Shown here one piece after another: positions 33,242 through 44,940 of a stretch of DNA of 64,000 nt. Within the stretch, counting starts at the first letter, position 1, and the number at the start of each line of letters is the position of its first letter. The stretch is from positions 62,001 through 126,000 of the forward strand of contig CAAAJI010000019.1 in assembly GCA_900642245.1 (NCBI GenBank), in the 5' to 3' direction. This DNA comes from Fragilaria radians. Taxonomy: Eukaryota; Bacillariophyta; Fragilariophyceae; Fragilariales; Fragilariaceae. A program made the translations under genes and the position numbers. The notes beneath the pieces were generated by a model. The model saw only the letters and a list, made by a program, of their open reading frames with translations, was not told the DNA's origin and ran no database searches.

Positions 33242-33947
33242 GGTCTTTTTGGATGTAACAAACGAACGGGAAAAAAAATTACGTAATGCAAGTGGTCAAC
33301 GACAATTCCTTTCTTGGTTGAGCGACGGACGGTGGAAAATTCGACGTATCGTACGAAAAAAATGATAATCTCGTAACCCTATTTACGACTAAATCAGGAC
33401 CCACAACTGTGCCCCATATATATGGGACTCGGAGAACCTTTGCACTTCCATATACCTTGAGGACAGATTGTTACCACACACCTTAGAAGGAAAAGTTATC
33501 AAGAGAACGGTTGGTACATCAATATACTTTATGGAATTTACTAGAAACAGCATGATATAATTAGACGTTAACTATCCATGATTTATAGGGATGGATTTAA
33601 CTCCTTGGGCAAAGGTGCAAATTGAACCATCATGAGTAGGCCAAACGCAAAAAGAGATGAATCAAACAAAAGATTTTCGTTGGATGTAGCTTGTCTTGTG
33701 TCAAATCAAATCGATCAAAAGGGATACGATAGGTCAACATGGTCAGTATTATCCAAAGCGCGAAAGTGGAGGTGTGAAGAAAGGGAAGTATGGAAAGAAA
33801 TTTGAAAAAATTGATTCCGATTTACATCGACATCATGAATCGTTATCAAGGAAGGATTGTAAACATAGGCCATTCCGTTCAACCATGTCAATAGTGAAGA
33901 AAGGAATTGCACTTTTCATACACATTTGAATAGCTTTAGATTCTCAC
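33242..33947. other. Intergenic region
   Basis: Promoter side of the small membrane protein gene and 3' side of the USP gene. No supported frame. Confidence 0.35.
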
Positions 33948-36515
33948 TTATCGAGAAAAATCTGATCTCTGCTTTGCCTTATCGGCTCCATTCCGCTTTT
34001 TGTACTTTAAATGGATCTCTTTCTTATCTCGTTGCATTTGGACTTGTTTCTTTTGAAACATGGCGTTCATATTCCCCATGGAATAGTCTTCATACCCTTG
34101 CTTTGATTTAACTTTTTTAACCTTTCCTTGATCAAGAAATGAGTCCCAACGTGAGGCATTCATCTTTCTCTTTCGTTGTCTTTCGTCTTCTCCTAGTTCC
34201 GTCACAATTTGTTTCCTGTGGACAGATATATGTGGCGAAACATCATGGTCATCCCACTTCAATGTTTTGTCACTGCCCAAAAGATCAAAGCTCTCGTCCT
34301 TGGTCAAGGTAGTTCGTGCCTTGGGATTCCAAGCCTTTTTCGTTTTACAACGACGACCGACCATCAATTCCACTTTCCCTGCTAACGTTCGATTGTGGAG
34401 GACAACGCGAGTTTTCTTCGTTTCCATCTCTGTCTCAAGTTGCAACGTTTCGTCATTGGTCTTGGATTCAGTGGTTTCGAGAGTCATACCATCCAATCCA
34501 ACGTCATTTGTTTTCTCAATACTCGATTTGACCTCATTGACTGGATTCTGTGCCGGCGAAGCAATGACGGAATTAGAGTTCAATTGAGGCGGTTTCATAG
34601 GTACTTGTTCCGCGTTTTCCGAGACAGAATCTGATTTCGTATTGGGAGTTTCCACTTTTTTAGGTAAAGTCTGTGCCGTCGAATCAATGACGGAATTAGA
34701 GTTCAATTGAGGCGGTTTCCTAGGTACTTGTTCCGCGTTTTCCGAGACAGAATCTGATTTCGTATTGGGAGTTTCCACTTTTTTAGGCAAAGTCTGCGCC
34801 GTCGAAGCAATGACGGAATTCGAGTTCCCTTGAGGAGGTTTCTTAGGTACTTGTTCCGCATTTTCCGAGTCAGAATCTGATTTCGTATTGGGAGTTGCCA
34901 CTTTTTTAGGCAAAGTTTGAGGACTGGAATCAATATGGTTGTCACTCTTCTTTCCAGGCACTTGCAGCGGTGGGGATGGTAAGACAAGCTTGACTTCAGT
35001 ACGACAATAGAAAAGGATGTAAGCATCCTTTTGCCGGAGAACAGTTTTTTCTGAGACTGCCTCAACATAAGAATCATCCATATGAAACCATGCCACAGAT
35101 CCCTCCTTCGATGGGCTTTTCACATATGCAGTGTAATGTCCCGAATTGGCATGACTTCCAAGATGTACTATCACTCCGGTCAATTCATACTCACACCGGC
35201 GTCCATCGCTTAGAGGGAGCTTGAATCGAGCTGGGAACTCAATGGCTTTATTAATCTTTGACCCTCCTCCTGCTCCGTAAAATCTCATTCCATTTGGGTA
35301 TCCATGATGATTCCCAAATCCATGCGAGTTAAAAAAGGTAAATCGCTTGAGTTGAATGCAAAGTGATAACGGAGGACGAAAAACAGTAAGTTGCTTCGTG
35401 GCACAGACATTCTTTTTACAGCCAGAACAACGCCATCGATTGTTCTTATCCAAAGTCTCTCTACGGAAGAATTCTTGAAATGCAGATGCCAAACAAGTGG
35501 AAGACTTTTTACTAACTTCCAACGCCAAGTCCAAAAAAGGATCATACGTATTGCTGCGATGGTCACAATTTGTGCAGCAAACTTGACTTCTTAAATAGCC
35601 TCCAAATACTCGGTGAATAAAGGTAGTCTCATCCAACCTAGGAATAGGAAGTTGATCTCTCCAACCACGTACATGCTGATTAATTCCTGCTGCCTTGAGC
35701 TCTCCATCGTGCATCGCGTCAAGTAAATAAACAAGAAACTCATGAGCATCCTCCTGCCTTCCCGGTCGAAATTTATATCCATTGCGAGAGCCAATACTAC
35801 CGAGTGTTGGTACGTCTCGGACAATTTGTTGAGGAGTAACGACAGTTTTATTTGACTTATTAGCAGAAGCATTATCATCATGATGCTCAAGACCATGGAC
35901 TTTCTTAAACAGCTGACGCATATGAGAGGTTATACGTTGACCCGGACAAAGCTTCCCTGATGATGGAACATCCAACATGATCAAGCATTGACAAAATGGA
36001 GGAAGATAGGCTAGACATTGTAACGTAGCATTAAGAAAACAAGTATTTCCCAAGTTGACCAAGCCCTTTGGTATGCATGGTCTCCAATCCATCCAATTGT
36101 GTGACTCTAACACTAGTCCCTCATCACAAAGACCCCTTCTAGGAAGATTGAGCTCCGTATCAGTTGAATTGGCTCTAGGGCGACAACCAGTTTTATCTTG
36201 AAGGGCATCCTGAACAGAAAATCCAGTTAGTTTACCTACGCCAAGACTTTTTTGCGATTCCTTATCCTTATTTTTCGAATCGTCTTTATGCTTACGATTC
36301 AATATATCATCAATTGTGAGAGAAGTATACAAGGTTTCGCTATCTTGAGGTTGGAAATCACAATCTCCAGTAGTCACTTTAACCTCGGCCTGCTTGTTGA
36401 CCCCATTGCTGCTTCGAAACGAAAATTCCTTCGCAGATGTCCCAACGAGTAGATTTTTAGGATACACAAATTCGACTTGTCTGCGCTGTTGTAAATTCGT
36501 TGGACTTGTTGGCAT
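33948..36515 (-). CDS. Ubiquitin-specific protease (USP36/UBP-like)
   Basis: Cysteine deubiquitinase of the USP/C19 family, single exon, 855 aa. The catalytic Cys box is GLVNLGNTCFLNATLQCL (C159) and the His box is GSHANSGHYTAYV (H460), followed by WFHMDDSYV (acidic third residue). RQEDAHEFLVYLLD is the family's helix. A zinc-binding pair is also present (CCTNC at 313-317 and CSGC at 363-366). A disordered tail (about 515-855) holds three 41-aa tandem repeats and ends in a very basic segment (KYKKRNGADKAKQRSDFSR). The tail motif SRWDSFLDQGKVKKVK and the strong basicity resemble USP36/USP42-type nucleolar enzymes, so rRNA or chromatin roles are plausible. Closest member not proven. Confidence 0.92.
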   Translation of the reverse strand: MPTSPTNLQQRRQVEFVYPKNLLVGTSAKEFSFRSSNGVNKQAEVKVTTGDCDFQPQDSETLYTSLTIDDILNRKHKDDSKNKDKESQKSLGVGKLTGFSVQDALQDKTGCRPRANSTDTELNLPRRGLCDEGLVLESHNWMDWRPCIPKGLVNLGNTCFLNATLQCLAYLPPFCQCLIMLDVPSSGKLCPGQRITSHMRQLFKKVHGLEHHDDNASANKSNKTVVTPQQIVRDVPTLGSIGSRNGYKFRPGRQEDAHEFLVYLLDAMHDGELKAAGINQHVRGWRDQLPIPRLDETTFIHRVFGGYLRSQVCCTNCDHRSNTYDPFLDLALEVSKKSSTCLASAFQEFFRRETLDKNNRWRCSGCKKNVCATKQLTVFRPPLSLCIQLKRFTFFNSHGFGNHHGYPNGMRFYGAGGGSKINKAIEFPARFKLPLSDGRRCEYELTGVIVHLGSHANSGHYTAYVKSPSKEGSVAWFHMDDSYVEAVSEKTVLRQKDAYILFYCRTEVKLVLPSPPLQVPGKKSDNHIDSSPQTLPKKVATPNTKSDSDSENAEQVPKKPPQGNSNSVIASTAQTLPKKVETPNTKSDSVSENAEQVPRKPPQLNSNSVIDSTAQTLPKKVETPNTKSDSVSENAEQVPMKPPQLNSNSVIASPAQNPVNEVKSSIEKTNDVGLDGMTLETTESKTNDETLQLETEMETKKTRVVLHNRTLAGKVELMVGRRCKTKKAWNPKARTTLTKDESFDLLGSDKTLKWDDHDVSPHISVHRKQIVTELGEDERQRKRKMNASRWDSFLDQGKVKKVKSKQGYEDYSMGNMNAMFQKKQVQMQRDKKEIHLKYKKRNGADKAKQRSDFSR
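34549..34917 (-). repeat. Three tandem 123-bp (41-aa) repeats in USP tail
   Basis: Units are spaced exactly 123 bp apart (for example 34671 and 34794) and stay in frame. Each encodes a segment like AQTLPKKVETPNTKSDSVSE followed by NAEQVP.KPPQ and NSNSVI. The two copies nearest the protein C-terminus are almost identical, so expansion is recent. Confidence 0.9.
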
Positions 36516-38717
36516 CGCTCACTCCTAACCTGGTCACAACTTCAGTCAATCACAACAACACTAAAGTGCAAAAAGGTGCACAAGGAAATTGGCTGGCCCC
36601 TCCCATTTCGTCTTTCCGTCGTTCGTCAAAAGCCAATTGGAATTTTGAAATCTACATGAATGACCGAAGCATACGATCTCATGAAAAGTTGCAATTGCAA
36701 CAAAAAAGTCATTGGCAGACCTCCTTAACCTGCCAATTTACTGTAAATACTTTTTCTATCTATAAAGTTGTAACTAGAGTCAGAGTATTGCTTTGCAAGA
36801 AGACTTCCTTCTTGCCATACCTTGTGGAGTATGTAGCATACAAGATAATACTTGACATATCTTGACGTATGAATAAATAAGATAATACCTTAGTTAAAAA
36901 GGTTATAAGCAATATACAGTCTATAATAAAGTTATAGACCAAAGAGATGTATTTTTCTGCAGATATGGGTGGCGTCCATTATCGTTAGCACAAGTAAATG
37001 CAGTGAATAAGGATATTTTATGTATTTACACATTTATTCACTGGAAGGTTCAAGTTAAGTATCCTGTTCGTTTCTTCAACAAATAAATAATATTGCATCA
37101 GAAAGCTTTTAGTGATAACTAAATATAGATTGAAAATACAAAGCATATATAATGCTTGCCAGGACCGCTTTAAGAAATTAGGCCAAAAAAAGGATATTGA
37201 TATAAACTGGTAAGTCCCAATCAAATTTGCAAAAGATATCTCATGTCACGAATGAAACACATACGAGTGACATGATTCTTTGAAGGAGCAATTTAGCAAT
37301 TTTGTGAATAAAATCAACACATGATAATTCTTAAAAGTAATCCTAAAAATAGATTATAATTTTCATTTGAGTCTATTCATCATGGAGCACTTCAAGAGAA
37401 GGCAATAAAGACATACATATTCCGACCCAGATTTCATTAATTCTAACGGAGATGACACATACAATGTGCCACATAACAACCCAGTCATATTTTGAAATTC
37501 ATCGAATGAGACTTTAATGAGAATGCAACACCCGAGAACCATTGCAATATAACAAATATGTTTCCCCCGAATCTTGCATCAAGTTAAAGAAGAGATCCTT
37601 TGCATAAAAATGCGTTTAAACTTCCAAATTAGAGATCCCTTCTTTGAAATGATTGGCAAGTCGAAGGATCCAAAGCAAGATAAAAATGATAAAGCAACTG
37701 CATTAAGTCATACAAGATTTGTAAATGAATGCCCATAGACAATAAGAATGCTATTGAATGCCGCAACAGCTATGTATAGGGGAATCCCCGATTCCGGTAT
37801 TATGCAAGCCATTAGATATGAAGCCAATCTCAAGGATACCCCCACGTAAACAGATTACATCGACAATGCCTTTTAATTACAATGCAATTTAGCTTTTGGT
37901 TGCCATCCTCTTCATCATTGCCCTTGATCAAGTGAAGCATTTGAGCTGCATAATCAGATATCTGACCTAGATGGCTTCTCAGGCATCAAACAAAAATCAA
38001 CTTAGACAAACTGCATCGTGGATCCAAGCCGTGACAAAAGTGTCTCACCACCAGTGCCGTAAAATAATCTTCAAGGTTAAAAAGTAACTTTATAGCTAGA
38101 CTTATTCAAACACAAGAGAATGATGTTCATGTTTTCTTCTCTAATTCTCACCTCATCCTTTTGTTTACCATAGGATACAAAAATTCATGAAAAATGTGTT
38201 CATTCAGTCATCACTCAAATAAAGTGATGTGTCCAAATATTTGTTCATGCTTGGAGATGATTTACGATCTTATCACAAATGCCAAGGAAACGAAGCGATA
38301 TATCTCGCCTCATTCCGATCCGTAATTCGAATCGGAGGAAAGAATCAGTTATAAGAAAGCGTATTTAAATAAATGTCCCGAATGGTGAAGACATCTCTAC
38401 ATGGGGCATTACGATCACATTGCAAAACCACGATTCATTCAAAAACGCGAAACAAGAATAAAAAGGGATAGATCAATTCGACACCTGGCACTTTGAGATT
38501 CAACTCTATTTGTGCTTTCACATTCTGATAATGTAATCAATAAATCTCAAAACTGATTATGTCTTTATCAGAATTGCTCCAAATTATCTGACAAGTGAAT
38601 TCACATTTCACTAGGATATGATTATTACACAATCATACAAGAATCGGGACTCAAATGCTAGTAGCTAACTATACCGTACCAATTACATGAGTCGCCTTAG
38701 AGTTGATAAAATACAAA
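36516..38717. other. 2.2-kb intergenic, holds a decayed ORF fragment
   Basis: Between divergent USP and LRR genes. AT-rich with no intact gene. The homologous fragment at 37981-38071 is listed separately. Confidence 0.4.
37981..38071 (-). pseudogene. Decayed fragment related to the ORF at 50030-50347
   Basis: The plus-strand sequence 'aggcatcaaacaaaaatcaa' through 'catcgtggatccaagccgtgacaaaa' closely matches 50245-50331. Read on the minus strand it gives DTFVTAWIHDAV with stops nearby, against DTHFVTAWIHDVV in the other copy. Both are probably relics of the same dispersed element or gene family. Confidence 0.7.
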
Positions 38718-40350
38718 ATGGAGGCGGAAGAACTTGCTGTGAAACGGAGATTGGCAGAAGAAGATCGTTTTCGAAGAGAAAAAGAGAATATAGTGATGCA
38801 ACTTGGCGGCTTACCGTCAGAGTTAGTAACATCATCGGCGCCATCAAGAATTCGACAAAAATTAGATGCAAATGTTGCGACACCTCAACAACCAAGCGAT
38901 CCTTTAAGGTTGGGAGAAGATGAGCCTGAAAGCAAAGCCGAAGAACCCATTTATCATAATGAAGAGAATATACCTCAGCCATTGAATCACAGTGAAGAGC
39001 AAATTGCTTATGTTGAAGAGGAGCGGAGAAATCAACGACATGAGAAGCTACGTTATCGAATGCTTATTCTAGGTATTGTTCTTTTCATCCTTATCATCGC
39101 TGTGATATCTGTAACAGTAACTACTGCGATGAAAAATACATCTATTCATGATGTTGAAGAAGATGACTTGGAAGTTGTATGTAGTTTGGACCGTAAATTG
39201 TTGATTGAATGCAAATCTGGCTCTCTGGAGGTACCCCCCTGTGTTAATAATACGTTTCGACAATTTGCAAAGACTCTGTTACAAGAAAATGAAACTTCTC
39301 TTCCATATCCATGTGAATCCAAGTACTTTGGTCTTGTGACTCTAGCTGTTGCTCAAGTAAATGTGAAGGAACCGATTGATGATATAGTGCAATACTGGAC
39401 ACTTGCAACAATGTATTTTGCACTAGGTGGACCAGATTGGCAAGACGAGAGAGATTGGCTGACAGGAAAATCTCCCTGTGATCCTGAAAACTGGTATGGT
39501 ATCACTTGTTCACAAGAAACGTCCAATGTTGTATCAATGGAGATGATCGCAAATAATTTGACGGGTTCGTTTCCGACAGAAATTGCGTTACTCACATCAT
39601 TAAGTCAACTCAGATTGATAAACAATCCGATTTCTGGAGTAATTCCCTCCGAAATAGGTCTATGTCAAAGCATGAAAGAATTGGTACTGATTCAGAATGC
39701 TGTATCTGGTACAATTCCTTCTGAGATCGGACTTCTGTCCAAGTTAGGTACGTCATCTTGTTCATGCAATTTGTGTTTCATTACCCAAAATCTGATTAGT
39801 AATGCTTTGAAATCTTATAGAACTCTTCGAACTTTCACATGCTTTAACTGAAGGAAGCCTGCCGACACAAATAGGTTTGTTAACAAATCTTGAAGCATTG
39901 GGTTTGTATGATATGCTGTATTTGAGGGGAGTGCTTCCCTCTCAGATTGCCAATCTATCACACCTTTCAGACTTATTAGTTGGTAATACCTTTGATAATG
40001 AGATTGTGTTTTCCTCGTTTCTATCCCACCTCCCAACCAATCTGGCAACCTTGTCACTTTATAGCATTCCATTTACAGGTTCCATACCGCCATCGATACG
40101 TTTATTCCACAACCTTACATCATTACAGTTGGATAGCTGCTCAACTTTATCGGGTACGTTACCGACCGAAATTGGTTTGCTGACAAGCCTCAGCGATTTG
40201 GCTTTGTCATCATTAACATTGGACGGGAAAATCCCGTCTGAACTTGGAAGGTTGACTCAATTGACACTTCTCTATGTGGATGGAACTAATTTTGAAGAAC
40301 CTTTTCCTTCAGAAATTCTTGAAATGCCTGGATTAACTACAGGTTACTAA
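38718..40350 (+). CDS. Membrane-anchored leucine-rich repeat protein, end uncertain
   Basis: Exon 1 is 38718-39747 and exon 2 is 39821-40350, across a 73-bp intron (gtacgt...ttatag) that splits an LRR unit and keeps frame. At least 519 aa. Residues 1-110 are charged, with a helical start (KRRLAEEDRFRREKEN). A single membrane helix follows at about 114-136 (MLILGIVLFILIIAVISVTV), then a Cys-containing juxtamembrane region and a plant-type LRR N-cap (YFALGGPDWQDERDWLTG, CDPENWYGITCS). About eight LRRs of the form LTSLSQLRL.NNPISG.IPSEIG come next. The topology suggests type II, with the LRRs outside the cell or in a lumen. The TAA at 40348-40350 may instead lie in an intron (ACAG|gttact), because an assembly gap begins 44 bp further on. 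No kinase domain is seen. Confidence 0.8.
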
Positions 40351-40394
40351 AATTCTTGATGTCGTATTGCTGTTCGAATGTAACAGTTATAGTG

Positions 40395-40480
40395 NNNNNN
40401 NNNNNNNNNNNNNNNNNNNNNNNNNNNNNNNNNNNNNNNNNNNNNNNNNNNNNNNNNNNNNNNNNNNNNNNNNNNNNNNN
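40395..40480. other. Assembly gap (86 N)
   Basis: Run of N. The true length and content are unknown, and the 3' end of the LRR gene may lie in or beyond it. Confidence 1.
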
Positions 40481-40482
40481 TT

Positions 40483-40704
40483 GATTTGAGTGCTTTTCCA
40501 AGGGCAATAGTTTATGAAGTGTTTACCAACGGGAAGTTAGCAGTAAGAGAAACAAGGCTTATATTTCATCATCTGCGATTTCAATCACACCCTTTTTTGA
40601 GAAATTGTTGTGGAAGTAACATCGAAAAAGTTTCCCATTCGAAATTTGGCAAAGATGTAACAGCGACAATAAAGAATATTTTGAATCATCCTGATCTGGA
40701 ATAG
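40483..40704 (+). CDS. Possible C-terminal coding fragment after gap
   Basis: Frame open from the gap edge to a stop at 40702-40704 (about 73 codons: DLSAFPRAIVYEVF...ILNHPDLE). It does not look like LRR sequence. It could be the last exon of the LRR gene, of another gene lost in the gap, or chance. Confidence 0.25.
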   Translation, partial: DLSAFPRAIVYEVFTNGKLAVRETRLIFHHLRFQSHPFLRNCCGSNIEKVSHSKFGKDVTATIKNILNHPDLE

Positions 40705-42006
40705 TCTTAATAGCTGACAAAATCCAATTTCATTTTTCTTTATTGAGAGAATGCATTCTCGAACTGATGATGGTGAAGTCAATTTCACCACAACGCTCAA
40801 GTTTTGCTTTCAATAAGAATACTCCAAATACGTCAAAAATAACTTTCAAAAATATGTGATACTTCCTTGGGCTGGCACTGTTCAAATATTCAGATGAATT
40901 TCTAAAGTTCACAATATTCTTTTCGCACAAATGATGAGATCATTTTGTAACAAAGAAATATGTCCTTGTCAACACTAACAACAAAAAATGACTATTCACA
41001 ACATGATTAGTCGATTCATTTCATGTTTCAATGAAAATTTCAAAGTGAATGAATATGCAAATAATCCTTCAAAATATATTAGTTTTCATCAATGTTAACC
41101 AAACCAATTGACTTGTTGTACTTGTTAAATAGTGACACTACTTTTCTTGAAGAATTAAAGATAAACCTCCCAATACAATCATTATTTAAGCCACATTGAG
41201 TCAAAATCGACAAATAAGGAATTGAAAACATTATTGGCTTTGACATGAGTAGTAACAGTAAGCATAAATTGTAAGAAATTGATTTACGATCAGAATATAT
41301 ACTTCAAATCAAGTTATTTCATCCAGTTGAAGAGAGAGTGCACAGAGGGCAAAGCAAAAATCGAAGGTCTATTTGCAAGAAGGTTGCATTGAAAAAGATA
41401 CCTTCATTAGTTCATGTGATCTGAACAGGAGTTAATCACACACAAAATACACTGCAGATGAGTTTTCAGCAGCTTTGCTTATGTATTTGAATAATGCAGT
41501 GAAAAGATAAACTAGATCCAAAATAAGATTATGCAATCAAATAATATTTTGTATACATTTTGAGACTAAAAAATAACTTTTCTAGAGCAAAATAATCTTT
41601 TCTTGGCAATCTTCCTATTGCTTTAATTACCGTTCCATTACATCTTTTCAATCTTTAAGATGTACCAAAGATATTCTAATATATATCTTTAGTTCTCAAA
41701 CATGGCAAAGAATTAATATCCAATGCTCTGTCATAGCAAATACTTGCCTGTATCAACTGAAAAAATGGTAATGAAGGATAAATTTAACGGAAAGCTAGAT
41801 GTACAACATCAGTTTATAAGATATCTGTCACAACCAGGGCTTGGACCAAAGGTGACTTCGATCAAGAAATTTACTTAACCAGTTCATTTGTTATTGTTAA
41901 AGTTAAAGCATAAATATCTTGCTACTCCCCTAATATCTTAAGATATGTCTTATAAAGCCTTCATCTTCCTCAAAAAAATAACCACTTCTTGACTAAATAA
42001 TGGAAT
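40705..42006. other. AT-rich intergenic, possibly 3' flank of copia element
   Basis: No supported gene. If the copia element at 42-46 kb still has a 3' LTR it should be here, but no match to the right flank was found by eye. Confidence 0.35.
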
Positions 42007-42947
42007 CTATCTACTTGTGGGCTTCGTTAAAATGTCACAGACATTCTCTTCACTCTTTATATACACAAATCTCATTACATTAGCTGCGATGGCCTCACGC
42101 ACTATATGGTAGGCTATTGCGTTATGCTTCTTCTTCAGGACGCTTGAAGGAACTGATGTATTTAAAACTACAGACATTCTATCACCTAGCATCAACGTCT
42201 GCCCATCTAGTTCCACACCTAATGACTTAAGCATGAATCGTATTTCAACTATGTGTTCTGTAGCTGTACTTGCTGCGACTAATTCTGAACCGTTAATTGA
42301 AGCCTCCACAGTCTTTTGGCGTTTAGAGACCCATCTAATAGGTGTATTGTTCAACATGACTAGGATACTTGTGATAGATCTTCTAGTTACTAAAGCATGT
42401 GCATGGTCCGCATTTTCAAACGTCATCCGGACTTTTGGTCCCTTTGACTTCAATTCTTTCCCAAAAAGACCTTCAAACCTTGGTATGATATTTTGAATGT
42501 ATGTCCTTGCAGAGATGGCTAGTCCTAACCCTTGATTTTTCCATGAATCTCCCAGCAATTCCACGTTTCCTTCTAAATCACACTCAGGAATACCAACATT
42601 CTTCATCAAGTAGGTCTTTTCCAGAGACTTGATGACTCCCATAGGATCTTTACTCCAAATAAGAATGTTATCCACATAATTAGCTAAATTTTTAAATGTG
42701 ACATCTTGTTTATCATCCATAAGTCATGATCATGCTTTGTTTTCATACATCCTAAACGAAACAATGACTCTGCTAAATGTTCATGAAACCTGGCAGCTGA
42801 AGTCTTCAAATCATACAAAGATTTGTTAATAAATAAGTTCTTCCCACATAGAGTTATACCAAACTCTGGACAAGCTGTTACGTAAACCTTCTCCTCAGTT
42901 TTTCCATATAAGAATGCATTTCCAATGTCACATGTACAGCATGACAA
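42007..42947 (-). pseudogene. Copia reverse transcriptase + RNase H remnant
   Basis: The upstream piece (42947-42684) reads DIGNAFLYGKTEEKVYV and NKSLYDLKTSAARFHEHL. The downstream piece (42720-42007) holds the polymerase box as YVDNILIWSKD (usual YVDD, so the second Asp is changed), then RRSITSILVMLNNTPIRW and SKRQKTVEASINGSELVA (RNase H), KHNAIAYHIVREA and NVCDILTKPTSR. The pieces lie in different phases. Confidence 0.88.
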
Positions 42948-43880
42948 TCCGTAGAGTTCTCCTAGGAAAACCCAATTCTGATAGTATCCATTCGTACAAC
43001 AGCTGAATAAATGTCTTCGTTGTCATTGATCGTCCAGTTACCACCGACAACCAGTCTGGCTTCGTGTCTTAAATCATATTTTACATCAAATACTATATGA
43101 TATGGAATCTTCTTGTATCCTTTGGGAGTCTCCTCCCCTGAAACAAGTGCAATAAATGTCTCATAATCCGTAAGTTGCTAAAGCTCTGTTTCAATTGCTT
43201 CTTGTCATAGAATATTATTATGCTTCACATCTAAGTTCATGACATTTTTGATTCCTCTTGGGACCTGACTTCTAAACTTATCCTTGACAGTTGTTAGGCT
43301 TGATGAGACATTATGTATATTGACCATATCCACTGGGTGATTAACCTTGGAGTATGGAATTAGATGGCAAAACGGACTTTTGTCCAACAACTTCTGGTCT
43401 CTTGCAAATGATATTACAGGCGTAGGATTACTAAGACATAATGCAAAGAAGTTCACTTATGATTGAGAATTATTCTTCTCATTCCATTTTACTAAGCACT
43501 TATGCTGGATACTGTCATCTACTCCTTTTCCTTCACAGAGCTCAAGCATCTTTACACATTCCCATGAGTTGTCATCCTCAATCTTATCCAATATGTGTAG
43601 CTGATGTGGATAGTAAAATGGACATTTTGACTTAAATTCTATCAAGGTACTTTGGTACACCTTATATTCTGATACTCCTAGTTGTGAAACAACTTCTTTA
43701 CTATTATTCTGATTTTGAAAATCAATAGCGTCATATAATGGGATTATATTAACATGAATACTTTCATTGTACACAGCATGTACTTTAGACCTTGTCCTGT
43801 TGCCAATATTATGGTAAATATAACCTGCCTTAGATCCTGTTCTGTTGGAAATGCCATCATGAAACTTTATGGATCTCTGC

Positions 43881-44252
43881 TTAGGTTGAATTGGTTGTAG
43901 CCCTTGGACTTGAATCTAACTTCTCCAGCATCTCTTGTATGTCTGACTTGAATGTGACAAGCTTATTCCTATGTACAATATTTGCCGTAGATCTGACAGC
44001 ACTTCTATGTAGCACAGTACTTAAGCCATTTTTTAAGATCTCGAGTGTCAATGCATCTCCAACATTATCTGCAAAACCTACAAAGTATCCAGGCTTTTCA
44101 GTGGTTTCAGGAAACTTAGCAAATGGATCTAAATACAGAACAGGTTGAAACCAATAAAACATATGGATATGGGAAATATCTGGAGTCCCCCCCCCCCCCC
44201 CCCCCCCTTGAAACTTGTTGTGGTATTTGCCACTTGATTTGACGGTTTGCAC
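43881..44252 (-). pseudogene. Copia integrase C-terminal remnant
   Basis: Reads QPVLYLDPFAKFPETTEKPG, then YFVGFADNVGDALTLEIL and HRSAVRSTANIVHRN, the post-integrase region typical of diatom copia polyproteins. A run of 21 C on the plus strand (44187-44207) becomes a seven-Gly run here. The catalytic integrase core was not found intact. Confidence 0.8.
44187..44207 (+). repeat. C21 homopolymer
   Basis: Twenty-one consecutive C, inside the copia integrase remnant. Length is prone to sequencing error or polymorphism. Confidence 0.95.
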
Positions 44253-44706
44253 ATAGGTTATGGACGTGTGCTAAGCCCTCTTGAGCTAAGTTTCACATGG
44301 AATCTGGTGCTCCAGTTCTATCAAATAAGGCTTGGTCATCAGACTTTAAGTATTTTACGCCATTCAATTCTGCAGGATTTTGCCACAGACTCTTCTGTCT
44401 ATTGATCAGCAATTACTAAGTCACGGTGAATTTGACGGACACATGGATCATAAAGAAACAACTTCAAACTACTCACCTTGTAGGATTCAGTATAAACAAC
44501 TTGTTTATAAAACTTATCAGCCATTTGATAAAAAATGAGGATGGATTCCATGGAGTATCTCCTTGTGTAAAACAAAATTGCTTGGGTGATTTAAATTCTT
44601 CTTTAGTTGGCAATCAGTATCTGAAATGTTTCGTACATCCAGCTAAATCTAAAGGTATAGTGATGTCATCCTGATTAGTACAATCATATATTTTCATTTG
44701 CTGAGT

Positions 44707-44940
44707 TCATCCGTGTCTGTGACAAATTGAATCAATGATTGCTCCATATTCTCTAAGTTGAAACTCTGACAATTCATTGATAACCAATAGAACAGTTTGT
44801 TCGTCTGGTAGGTCTGCTGCTGCAATAGCACTTTCAAGTGGAAGGTTCTTTTTGATTACAGTCTCATGATCAAAACCAATAACATTTGTCCTTCTGCCCA
44901 TCCCTCTCCTAAGTCGCATGTATCTGCACCACTGTCTAGA
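44707..44940 (-). pseudogene. Copia aspartic protease remnant
   Basis: Minus-strand reading gives SSLDSGADTCDLGEGW near 44937-44920 (active-site D-S-G). After a frameshift it gives NVIGFDHETVIKKNLPLESA and AAADLPDEQTVLLVINELSE, the protease C-half of copia polyproteins. Confidence 0.8.
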
